From: Candidatus Nanopelagicaceae bacterium
Lineage (GTDB): Bacteria; Actinomycetota; Actinomycetes; Nanopelagicales; Nanopelagicaceae
Reading direction: 5' to 3'
Assembly: GCA_947440735.1 (NCBI GenBank)
Contig: CANESA010000017.1
Location: 1-9,249 of the forward strand
Length of the DNA stretch: 9,249 bases
Shown here: one piece after another, positions 1 to 5,008 of the stretch
Position numbering within the stretch: the stretch's first letter is position 1
How the letters are laid out: the number at the start of each line of letters is the position of its first letter
The notes under the pieces: model-generated
Databases searched by the model: none
What the model was told of the DNA's origin: nothing
What the model saw: the letters and a program-made list of their open reading frames with translations, nothing else
Translations under genes and position numbers: made by a program

Positions 1-221
1 AGTAACCGATCATAAGAAATAAGTGCTGAATCAAAGGTGACTGCGACCATTTCGGCGTGACCAGTTGAACCTGTGCAGACCTGCTCGTAACTCGGTGAGG
101 AAGTTCTCCCACCCATATAGCCGACTGAAGTCTCAATGACGCCATCGAGCATCCAGAATCTACGCTCAGCTCCCCAGAAACAGCCGGTAGCAAAATATGC
201 AATCTCGTGTGTAGCGCTCAT
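1..221 (-). CDS. msrA: Peptide methionine-S-sulfoxide reductase MsrA, N-terminal part (cut by window edge)
   Basis: This gene reads leftward out of the window, and only the first 73 codons are visible. MsrA reduces the S-epimer of methionine sulfoxide in proteins, using a nucleophilic cysteine and electrons normally from thioredoxin; it repairs oxidised proteins in the cytosol. The family signature GCFWG is present at residues 13-17, so Cys14 is the predicted nucleophile. The conserved GYMGG (34-38) and the [13 protein letters not shown] block (45-57) follow at the usual spacing. The ATG at 219-221 puts the catalytic motif about 13 residues from the N-terminus, which is normal for bacterial MsrA. 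No strong Shine-Dalgarno precedes it; there is only a weak GAAAGA about 8 bases upstream. The gene is divergent from tRNA-Arg, and its promoter must lie in 222-278 or inside the tRNA. The C-terminal resolving cysteines cannot be assessed. Confidence 0.93.
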   Translation of the reverse strand, partial: MSATHEIAYFATGCFWGAERRFWMLDGVIETSVGYMGGRTSSPSYEQVCTGSTGHAEMVAVTFDSALISYDRL

Positions 222-278
222 GGATGAAGTCTTTCATGGATGGGGAGAACTTTCTTCACGTAAACTAGGGATACCTGC

Positions 279-350
279 GCCCCCGTAGCTCAGGGGATAG
301 AGCACCGCCCTCCGGAGGCGGGTGCACAGGTTCGATTCCTGTCGGGGGCA
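279..350 (+). tRNA. tRNA-Arg, anticodon CCG
   Basis: A complete cloverleaf can be drawn. The acceptor stem GCCCCCG (279-285) pairs with CGGGGGC (343-349), with discriminator A350. The D-arm is GCTC (288-291) with GAGC (300-303). The anticodon stem is CCGCC (305-309) with GGCGG (317-321), around the seven-base loop CTCCGGA; this places the anticodon CCG at 312-314. The T-arm is ACAGG (326-330) with CCTGT (338-342), around TTCGATT. The variable loop is short (GTGC). CCA is not encoded, so it must be added after transcription. The tRNA reads the CGG arginine codon. A possible -10 box, TAAACT (261-266), lies 12 bases before the mature 5' end, but no convincing -35 is seen. Confidence 0.97.
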
Positions 351-353
351 CTC

Positions 354-368
354 GACTATGTAATAGTC
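354..368 (+). other. Perfect 6-bp inverted repeat just after tRNA-Arg
   Basis: GACTAT (354-359) and ATAGTC (363-368) are exact inverted repeats around a three-base gap, starting four bases after the mature tRNA 3' end. It could be a 3' processing or weak termination hairpin. The stem is AT-rich and no T-tract follows immediately; the nearest T-rich stretch is at 393-407. I therefore do not call it an intrinsic terminator. Confidence 0.3.
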
Positions 369-371
369 AAG

Positions 372-387
372 CGCGATCTATATCACG
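372..387 (+). promoter_or_regulatory. Candidate CRP/FNR-family operator upstream of whiB1
   Basis: The sequence reads CGCGA-N6-TCACG. It matches the CRP-type consensus (T/C)GTGA-N6-TCAC(A/G) in the whole right half, with one mismatch (C for T) in the left half. It sits inside a slightly larger imperfect dyad, GCGCGAT-N4-ATCACGC (371-388). From memory, M. tuberculosis whiB1 is controlled by the cAMP receptor protein Rv3676 through sites of this form, so the position in front of whiB1 is meaningful. The centre (about 379.5) is 31.5 bases before TATGTT (411-416), close to class II activator spacing. It is only 16.5 bases before TATAAT (396-401), where it would more likely repress. No regulator is encoded in the window. 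Confidence 0.45.
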
Positions 388-395
388 CCAAATTT

Positions 396-416
396 TATAA
401 TCTTTTTCCATATGTT
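396..416 (+). promoter_or_regulatory. Candidate -10 elements of the whiB1 promoter
   Basis: A perfect TATAAT lies at 396-401, and a second TANNNT match, TATGTT, lies at 411-416. Neither has a good TTGACA-like -35 box at 16-18 bases, which fits activator-dependent transcription. Either would give a 5' leader of roughly 80-100 bases before the whiB1 start. The AT-rich composition makes chance matches possible. Confidence 0.35.
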
Positions 417-431
417 CTTGTGCATGCCAGT

Positions 432-447
432 TATTCGCGAGAGAATA
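432..447 (+). other. Dyad TATTC-N6-GAATA in the whiB1 leader
   Basis: TATTC (432-436) and GAATA (443-447) are exact inverted repeats around GCGAGA. The element lies downstream of the candidate -10 boxes and 58 bases before the whiB1 start codon. It could be an operator for a dimeric regulator or a small leader hairpin. A five-base arm can occur by chance. Confidence 0.2.
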
Positions 448-505
448 TGCGCTCCGCCAGATGAATTCACATCGTATGGCAGCGCGCATTTGTAAAGGAG
501 AGATC

Positions 506-769
506 ATGGATTGGCGTCATCAATCAGCATGCCGCGATGAAGACCCTGAACTCTTCTTTCCAGTCGGTAACACTGGCCCTGCGATCACTCAGATCGAAGA
601 GGCGAAGAAAGTCTGTCACCGTTGCATCGTGCGGGAAGCCTGTCTCTCATGGGCTCTAGAAAGCGGACAGGATGCTGGAGTATGGGGCGGACTTTCAGAA
701 GATGAGCGTCGTGCACTCAAGCGACGTGCAGCTCGAAATCGTGCTCGCACCATGGATCCACATAATTAA
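506..769 (+). CDS. whiB1: WhiB1-type iron-sulfur transcriptional regulator
   Basis: The product is an 87-residue WhiB-family protein. These proteins bind a [4Fe-4S] cluster and act with the housekeeping sigma factor; WhiB1 clusters in mycobacteria react with nitric oxide. All four cluster cysteines are present as C9, C37-x2-C40 and C46. They are followed by the family turn GVWGG (58-62) and a basic tail, KRRAARNRAR (72-81), that can contact DNA. The N-terminus MDWRHQSACRDEDPELFFPV closely resembles mycobacterial WhiB1 (84 residues), with identical cysteine positions. The ATG at 506 is chosen over an in-frame ATG at 461 because it aligns with WhiB1 and has a strong Shine-Dalgarno, AAAGGAG (494-500), five bases upstream. 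The gene stands alone and converges on pdtaS, as in M. tuberculosis. A CRP-like site upstream suggests cAMP control. Confidence 0.96.
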   Translation: MDWRHQSACRDEDPELFFPVGNTGPAITQIEEAKKVCHRCIVREACLSWALESGQDAGVWGGLSEDERRALKRRAARNRARTMDPHN

Positions 770-775
770 TCTGCC

Positions 776-803
776 CTACTTAATATGCGCTACTTAATAT
801 GCG
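776..803. repeat. Perfect 14-bp tandem duplication between whiB1 and pdtaS
   Basis: The unit CTACTTAATATGCG occurs twice head to tail (776-789 and 790-803), and the next three bases (CTA, 804-806) begin a third copy. Those three bases are the complement of the pdtaS TAG stop codon. The array fills most of the 34-base convergent gap. No strong terminator hairpin forms; GCGC sequences ten bases apart could pair only weakly. The perfect identity suggests a recent slippage or duplication. Confidence 0.9.
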
Positions 804-2273
804 CTAGATCGGGAAGGTAAGTCGAGCAGTAGTTCCACGTTCTGTTGATTCTAAAACTAATTGGCCCTTGAGTTCATTTTCTGTCAGGGTTCGCACAATT
901 TGTAGACCTAAATTAGATGAAGTCGTGAGATCAAATCCTTCAGGCAGGCCCACCCCGTTATCAATAATTGAAATGTGGGCAACACCCTCACTTCGCTCAA
1001 GGAAAATCTCTAGTGAACTTCCTCCATGTTCTAAACCATGCTCCAAAGCGTTGTGAATGAGCTCAGTGACGACAAGGGATAAGGGAGTTGCGATCGCGGG
1101 GTCGAGTGATCCTAATTGGCCACTTCGAGTGATAACTAATTCATTCATCCGCGAGCTCAAATCAAGTGAGTGCGAGACTAAGCGATCGAGAACATCATCA
1201 AATGCAACGGATGCATCGGTGCCGGATGAGAGCGTTTCATGCACAAGAGCGATAGAGGCAATTCGGCGAACCGCTTCATTGAGTGCAGCGCTAGCTGCAG
1301 GATCATCGATCCGACGAGCCTGTAGACGAAGTAGGGCAGATACTGTCTGCAAATTATTCTTTACGCGATGATGGATCTCACGAATAGTCGCATCTTTGGT
1401 AACGAGTTCGCGCTCACGTCTCCTCAGTTCAGTCACATTCTGTAGAAGGACTAACGCGCCGATGCGATCACTGCCTTGAGTAAGTGGGAGAACAAGTAGC
1501 TCAATCGTTCCTCCACTATTTTCCATCTCAACTCGCCTGATCGCTCGACCGGAGAGTTGTACTCGCAGAGCTTCTTCGTGAGCTTGGCTTTGAGGTGATG
1601 CAATTTGCTCTGCAACCTCTGTCAATAACTGACCTTCAAGAGCGCTATTCCAACTCAATCGGCTAAATGCGGATCTCGCGTTGGGGCTTGCATATGTAAT
1701 CACTCCGTTGATATCTAAACGTAGCAACCCATCTCCCACTCGCGGTGCTGGATCGAAAAATGAATTTGCATGTTCGTAAGGAAAATTTCCTTCAGCGGCC
1801 ATGCGATAGAGCTGATGAGCAATTTCACGATAGTTAAGTTCTAGACGAGAAGGTTGACGCATGAGCTCTGAATCTCGGTGGCGAGAAATTACGGCAATCA
1901 CTTCACCTTCATAGAGAACAGGTGTTGTCTCTTCTTTAATTAAGAGGTCGCCAACTTTTTCAGGAACCGTGTCACGAATAATTTCTGCACTCGATAGAGC
2001 TTGATCAATGTGTGGGCGCTGACCCCAGCGAATCTCCTCACCCAATACATCGTGCGCGAAGACTGTTGCAGCCGTCATAGGACGAATATGTGCGATTGCG
2101 ACATATCCCGTTGGCCAACTCTTCATATCTTTGCGAAGCGGAACCCACAAAATCAGGTCAGCAAATGAAAGATCTGAGAGCAACTGCCAATCTGCAACGA
2201 GCTCACGGAGGCGATAAATTTGGGGTGGAGTCAGTGGGCTCTTTCCCTGGATAAATTCTTCGATAGTTGGCAT
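804..2273 (-). CDS. pdtaS: PdtaS-type sensor histidine kinase (GAF-PAS-HisKA_2-HATPase)
   Basis: This is a 489-residue soluble kinase with no membrane segment. Residues about 1-165 form the N-terminal GAF-like H_kinase_N domain (motif WQLLSDLSFADLILWV near 29-44). Residues about 175-285 form a PAS domain (GDGLLRLDINGVITYASPNA). The HisKA_2 phosphoacceptor motif IREIHHRVKNNLQ is at about 297-309, with His301/His302 as candidates. The HATPase N-box ELIHNALEHG, G1 box DNGVGLP and G2 box NLGLQIV follow. In mycobacteria PdtaS phosphorylates PdtaR, an ANTAR antiterminator, and c-di-GMP has been reported as a ligand; no PdtaR is seen here. The ATG at 2271-2273 is chosen over a TTG at 2285 because GGAG (2280-2283) lies six bases upstream and the N-terminus aligns with Rv3220c. 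The start overlaps the upstream stop by one base (TAATG), indicating translational coupling. The protein contains no cysteine at all. Confidence 0.94.
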   Translation of the reverse strand: MPTIEEFIQGKSPLTPPQIYRLRELVADWQLLSDLSFADLILWVPLRKDMKSWPTGYVAIAHIRPMTAATVFAHDVLGEEIRWGQRPHIDQALSSAEIIRDTVPEKVGDLLIKEETTPVLYEGEVIAVISRHRDSELMRQPSRLELNYREIAHQLYRMAAEGNFPYEHANSFFDPAPRVGDGLLRLDINGVITYASPNARSAFSRLSWNSALEGQLLTEVAEQIASPQSQAHEEALRVQLSGRAIRRVEMENSGGTIELLVLPLTQGSDRIGALVLLQNVTELRRRERELVTKDATIREIHHRVKNNLQTVSALLRLQARRIDDPAASAALNEAVRRIASIALVHETLSSGTDASVAFDDVLDRLVSHSLDLSSRMNELVITRSGQLGSLDPAIATPLSLVVTELIHNALEHGLEHGGSSLEIFLERSEGVAHISIIDNGVGLPEGFDLTTSSNLGLQIVRTLTENELKGQLVLESTERGTTARLTFPI

Positions 2274-2656
2274 TACTTTCTCCAACTAGGCAACATAGAA
2301 GCAATTTCTTGAATGGCAAACCAGGTCAGATCTTCACCATCTGGTGAGACAAGGAAGATGCAGGGGATCCATTCAAGTGCGATTGGCGAATCGATTGAGA
2401 TGCTATCTGCACCCATCTCATTAATGAGCGAATCTGGCACCTCAACTGCAAGGACATAACCTTGTCCACCTTCGCGGAGTTCAAGTGATTCTTCAGCTGC
2501 CAACATCGAGAGTATGTACTCGTGCTCTTCTTCACCAAGTTCTGAATGGGTGGCAATAAATTCTGAAGTGGGAGCAAAGAGAGCAGGAACTGAGATTGAT
2601 GTGCTTGAAAGGAGAGCCTCGAGCTCATCAATTGAAACTCCTACATAGCTGCGCAT
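2273..2656 (-). CDS. Small acidic DUF6912-like protein of unknown function
   Basis: The product is a 127-residue acidic cytosolic protein with no membrane segment or signal peptide. It begins MRSYVGVSIDELEAL, has a middle region rich in Glu (SELGEEEHEYILSMLAAEES), a strand-like YVLAVEVPDS, and ends with EDLTWFAIQEIASML. The MR-x-YV start, the EEExEY helix and the LxWFAxQEI ending are what I remember of the actinobacterial DUF6912 family. That assignment is from memory and no function is known to me. The ATG at 2654-2656 has no clear Shine-Dalgarno. The gene begins 25 bases after the CpaE-like gene, and its stop overlaps the pdtaS start in TAATG, so the two products are probably made in linked amounts. 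A role linked to the kinase is possible but only inferred from position. Confidence 0.85.
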   Translation of the reverse strand: MRSYVGVSIDELEALLSSTSISVPALFAPTSEFIATHSELGEEEHEYILSMLAAEESLELREGGQGYVLAVEVPDSLINEMGADSISIDSPIALEWIPCIFLVSPDGEDLTWFAIQEIASMLPSWRK

Positions 2657-2681
2657 ATTGCTAAGGGTACAAGGTGTGAGG

Positions 2682-3758
2682 CTATTGAGTAAGTTCGAGC
2701 GCTATCGCTGCAAGTGATCGTCGAAGTAAGCCTCTGGAATTACTCTCGATCAGAATTGAGCGATCTTGGGCAGCAGCGCTGATACCTCTGAGGTCAAGTG
2801 GAAGTATTCGTAGCGCATGAGGTTGTGTTGGGGAGACAACGGAGAGAAATTTCTCTTCCTGCTCATCTCCCTTTTTGCCGGGGATACGTTGTGTTAAGAG
2901 AAAGGTAATTCGCCCACGAATAGTCATTTGAGGCAGCACCGTTGTGATCTGGCGTAGTGCACGTGAACTCACAACACGTGGTGAAGAAAAAATCCAGACA
3001 TCATCTGCGGCCTCTAATACCCATGTTGAAAAAGCGCTCTCCCACCTTCGATCAATCAACGAAGGTTCGGAATAAACCATAAGAGCAAGATCAATGAGAA
3101 TGAAATCTACGTTCAGGCTTGCATCGAGGATCAGCTCAACTGCATGGGATGCATTGTGGCGAGTAATTTCAAAGATTTGTAGCGCTGGACTTACTTCCTT
3201 GAGAACATCCTTATTCGCATGCCGCTCCCCCAAAACTGTCGCGATAGCTGGCATCTGGTGATGAGCATCAACGAGTAAAACTTTCTTACCAATGAGTGTA
3301 AGTTCGATAGCAAGATTGAGCGCTGTCAGCGTCACACCCTCACCATGATTTACTCCCGTAAGTGCGATCATCCTGCAGCGAGATGGGATCTGATGCGTAC
3401 CTACCGATCTCAGCATGGGGGCCCTGTGAGGCGAACGAATCATGGCCAATAATTCAATCTCATCTCTCGGCCGAGTGAGATACCCATCAATTGCTTCACT
3501 CCGATGAGAGGCGAGAAAGCCTATCGCTCGATCCAAGTATGGTGAAAGAGTTGTAAGTGTCTTCGAATCCAAATCCTGAACATCGCTCGAGAAGATAAGT
3601 AACGGCTTGGGTTGAGTAGAAGTCGTAAGAAAACTCTGCAAGGAGAGTACATCTAGCGCTCGAAAGATAACGCTCCATCCATGAGAGAAGAGCGTTCCAG
3701 CGACCATCGCCTCAAACTCAGGATCTTTGATTGCTGTGATGACGTTGAGTTCAGCCAT
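2682..3758 (-). CDS. CpaE/TadZ-like protein (MinD/ParA fold) with degenerate P-loop
   Basis: The product has 358 residues. The N-terminal part (about 1-110) resembles the atypical receiver of CpaE/TadZ proteins (LNVITAIKDPEFEAMVAGTL, then LLIFSSDVQD). The remainder is a MinD/ParA-like domain: P-loop position IALTGVNHGEGVTLTALNLA (131-150), KKVLLVDAHH (158-167) with the switch Asp164, DFILIDL (218-224) as the Walker B strand, and IFSSPRVVSSRALRQI. The deviant Walker A consensus KGGxGK(T/S) is broken here: NHGEGVT has neither lysine, so ATP hydrolysis is doubtful. CpaE/TadZ proteins place Tad pili or other polar machines at the membrane; no other Tad ATPase or pilin gene is visible. The ATG at 3758 overlaps the upstream stop by eight bases. 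An in-frame TTG at 3770 has a GGAAG eight bases upstream and is a real alternative start (362 residues). Confidence 0.82.
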   Translation of the reverse strand: MAELNVITAIKDPEFEAMVAGTLFSHGWSVIFRALDVLSLQSFLTTSTQPKPLLIFSSDVQDLDSKTLTTLSPYLDRAIGFLASHRSEAIDGYLTRPRDEIELLAMIRSPHRAPMLRSVGTHQIPSRCRMIALTGVNHGEGVTLTALNLAIELTLIGKKVLLVDAHHQMPAIATVLGERHANKDVLKEVSPALQIFEITRHNASHAVELILDASLNVDFILIDLALMVYSEPSLIDRRWESAFSTWVLEAADDVWIFSSPRVVSSRALRQITTVLPQMTIRGRITFLLTQRIPGKKGDEQEEKFLSVVSPTQPHALRILPLDLRGISAAAQDRSILIESNSRGLLRRSLAAIALELTQ

Positions 3759-4407
3759 TTGATTTAACAATTACCAATCTTCCGTTTGATGTTCCTGCAA
3801 GGAGTCTTTGGACCTGTGAATTATCAACCGAGACTGTGATTGCCAGCCCGTTTCCGAAGTTAGAACTTTTGCGATCGATAGATCGAAGAAATATCCCTGT
3901 CAGTAGGAGTTCTGGAGTGCTCAGACTCTGACTATCTTGCGGCTCTGGAACCCAATAAATACTTATTGGCTCACCTATCTCTATCGTTGCTGGAATATCT
4001 GAAGCTGAGATATTCAGTGGTACTTGCTCAGCATCAAATTCCTGAAGATCTTCAGTGACAGCACTCGTTGCAACAAACTCACCTCCTGCGATATATCTCG
4101 TTGTCGTTGATCCAATCGGTGATAGATCTTCAGCCATATAGAGATCTCGATTACCAACAAGGGAAGCATCGATAAGTTCTAAATCTCCAGATGTGAGTAG
4201 AGATCCAGCTGCGACGGGGTGTGAGACAACCCAATATCCAGAGCTGCGGTCAGAGAGTGCTGCAAAAGCAAATGATGAGAGCAATGCGGCTAGGAAGAGA
4301 ACGCCGGCAACGATGACTCGAGGTGATTTCAATGAGAGTGAGGTATTTAGCTGATGTGACATAAGGGTGGAGCAAACGCTATTACCCACATCTTTGCTGT
4401 CGTTCAT
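3751..4407 (-). CDS. Membrane-anchored SAF-domain protein (CpaB/RcpC/FlgA-like)
   Basis: The product has 218 residues. A short basic N-terminal tail is followed by one hydrophobic segment (about 30-51, VIVAGVLFLAALLSSFAFAA), giving a predicted single-pass protein with its bulk outside. Residues about 61-120 form a SAF domain: HPVAAGSLLTSGDLELID, then the I-x-GE turn (IAGGEFVATSAV). The rest (128-216), with IEIGEPISIYWV and a terminal RLLAGTSNGRLVIV, resembles the C-terminal half of CpaB/RcpC, an assembly factor of Tad/Flp pili; such domains may bind surface glycans or pilus parts. The length is somewhat short for CpaB. The ATG at 4405-4407 follows AAAGG at a long ten-base spacing; a second in-frame ATG at 4362 (MSHQLNTS) would also keep the membrane segment. 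It is the first gene of the four-gene minus-strand run, and its stop overlaps the CpaE-like start. Confidence 0.82.
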   Translation of the reverse strand: MNDSKDVGNSVCSTLMSHQLNTSLSLKSPRVIVAGVLFLAALLSSFAFAALSDRSSGYWVVSHPVAAGSLLTSGDLELIDASLVGNRDLYMAEDLSPIGSTTTRYIAGGEFVATSAVTEDLQEFDAEQVPLNISASDIPATIEIGEPISIYWVPEPQDSQSLSTPELLLTGIFLRSIDRKSSNFGNGLAITVSVDNSQVQRLLAGTSNGRLVIVKSNG

Positions 4408-4413
4408 GCACAG

Positions 4414-4429
4414 TCAACCTTTAGGTTGA
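4414..4429. promoter_or_regulatory. 16-bp palindrome upstream of the SAF gene; possible operator or leader hairpin
   Basis: TCAACCTTTAGGTTGA is a perfect palindrome with seven-base arms. It lies seven bases before the SAF-gene start codon, in the divergent region 4408-4486. A further direct copy of CAACCTT at 4438-4444 is 23 bases (about two helical turns) from the copy at 4415-4421, which suggests a multi-site operator. On the minus-strand transcript the same bases can fold as a six-pair stem with a UAAA loop; this includes the AAAGG that would serve as ribosome binding site. No regulator can be named. The other sequence in 4408-4486 shows no convincing promoter. Confidence 0.4.
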
Positions 4430-4486
4430 AAGAGAACCAACCTTGCAACTGATGGAAGCACAGTACCGGCTAGCAATGCTGGCGCA

Positions 4487-5005
4487 ATGACAATTTACTC
4501 AAACACCAATTACACATTAACTGCCAGTAGCGAAGATCAGGCGCTATGGAGCCATCCGATTCTCGATCTTTATCCAGATTCACCACGGTTTGAACCTCTG
4601 CCACCTCTTCCCACTCAAAAGGCGAAGCTCTACCTAGTTCCTTCACATTCTGGAGAGGACTTTGATTGCGATGATTGTCCTGAACCGACTTCAGCAGATG
4701 AACTACCTGAGTTACATGCATGGACGATGACTTTTGTCGTAGCGCTCCTTGAGATCTGGGCCGGAAGGCGACAACCTGCACAATTAATGGCGCGCTGTCA
4801 TCGAGTAATTTATAACGAGTTAATTAGAAAGACGGGATCTCAAAAAGAGGTCGGCAGAGTGCGAACAATTCACCAAAGTGAGCCACTCGATGGAATCTGT
4901 GAATCAACAATCACTGTGCGCTTCGGTGAAAGATTGCGTGCCATCGTCATTCGCTTTGAGGGCGTTGATGGCCGCTGGTTATGCACCGAGCTAGATCTGC
5001 TTTAA
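4487..5005 (+). CDS. Rv3235-family protein (DUF6459)
   Basis: The product has 172 residues and unknown biochemical function. Residues 1-75 are low-complexity, rich in Pro, Asp and Glu, with a CDDC pair (61-64), and are probably disordered. Residues about 78-115 form a helical region, LLEIWAGRRQPAQLMARCH. The end (about 124-172) is strand-rich: VRTIHQ, ITVRFGERLRAIVIRFE and DGRWLCTELDLL. The AGRRxPxQL helix and the R-x-RAxxxRxE...DGRWxCTxL ending are characteristic, as I remember them, of the actinobacterial Rv3235/DUF6459 family, whose genes commonly lie near secA. The ATG at 4487 is the only usable start: the frame is open back to a TGA at 4427-4429, but no other start codon occurs between. 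No clear Shine-Dalgarno is seen. It converges on secA with only three bases between the stop codons. Confidence 0.88.
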   Translation: MTIYSNTNYTLTASSEDQALWSHPILDLYPDSPRFEPLPPLPTQKAKLYLVPSHSGEDFDCDDCPEPTSADELPELHAWTMTFVVALLEIWAGRRQPAQLMARCHRVIYNELIRKTGSQKEVGRVRTIHQSEPLDGICESTITVRFGERLRAIVIRFEGVDGRWLCTELDLL

Positions 5006-5008
5006 AAG

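Noticed and set aside
279..350. tRNA-Arg as an integration site for a mobile element
   Set aside because: No integrase, duplicated tRNA 3' end or cargo genes appear in the window, and both flanks are ordinary chromosomal genes.
351..410. Intrinsic terminator after tRNA-Arg
   Set aside because: The GACTAT/ATAGTC stem is short and AT-rich, and the T-rich stretch begins 25 bases later, so the required hairpin-plus-T-tract order is missing.
461..505. 15-codon N-terminal extension of WhiB1 starting at the ATG at 461
   Set aside because: The ATG at 506 has a strong AAAGGAG five bases upstream and gives the normal WhiB1 N-terminus; the ribosome binding site lies inside the proposed extension.
868..1371. 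Open frames on the plus strand opposite pdtaS (868-1056 and 1057-1371)
   Set aside because: They are antisense shadows of the conserved kinase core, with Ser/Arg-rich composition and no recognisable domain.
2326..2631. Open frame of 101 codons on the minus strand inside the DUF6912-like gene
   Set aside because: It is a shifted frame. The other frame (2273-2656) has an acidic, structured composition, a family-like start and end, and a coupled stop/start with pdtaS.
4470..4781. Minus-strand open frame opposite the Rv3235-family gene
   Set aside because: It overlaps a gene with clear family features, and its own composition is Gln/Ser/Arg-rich with no motif.
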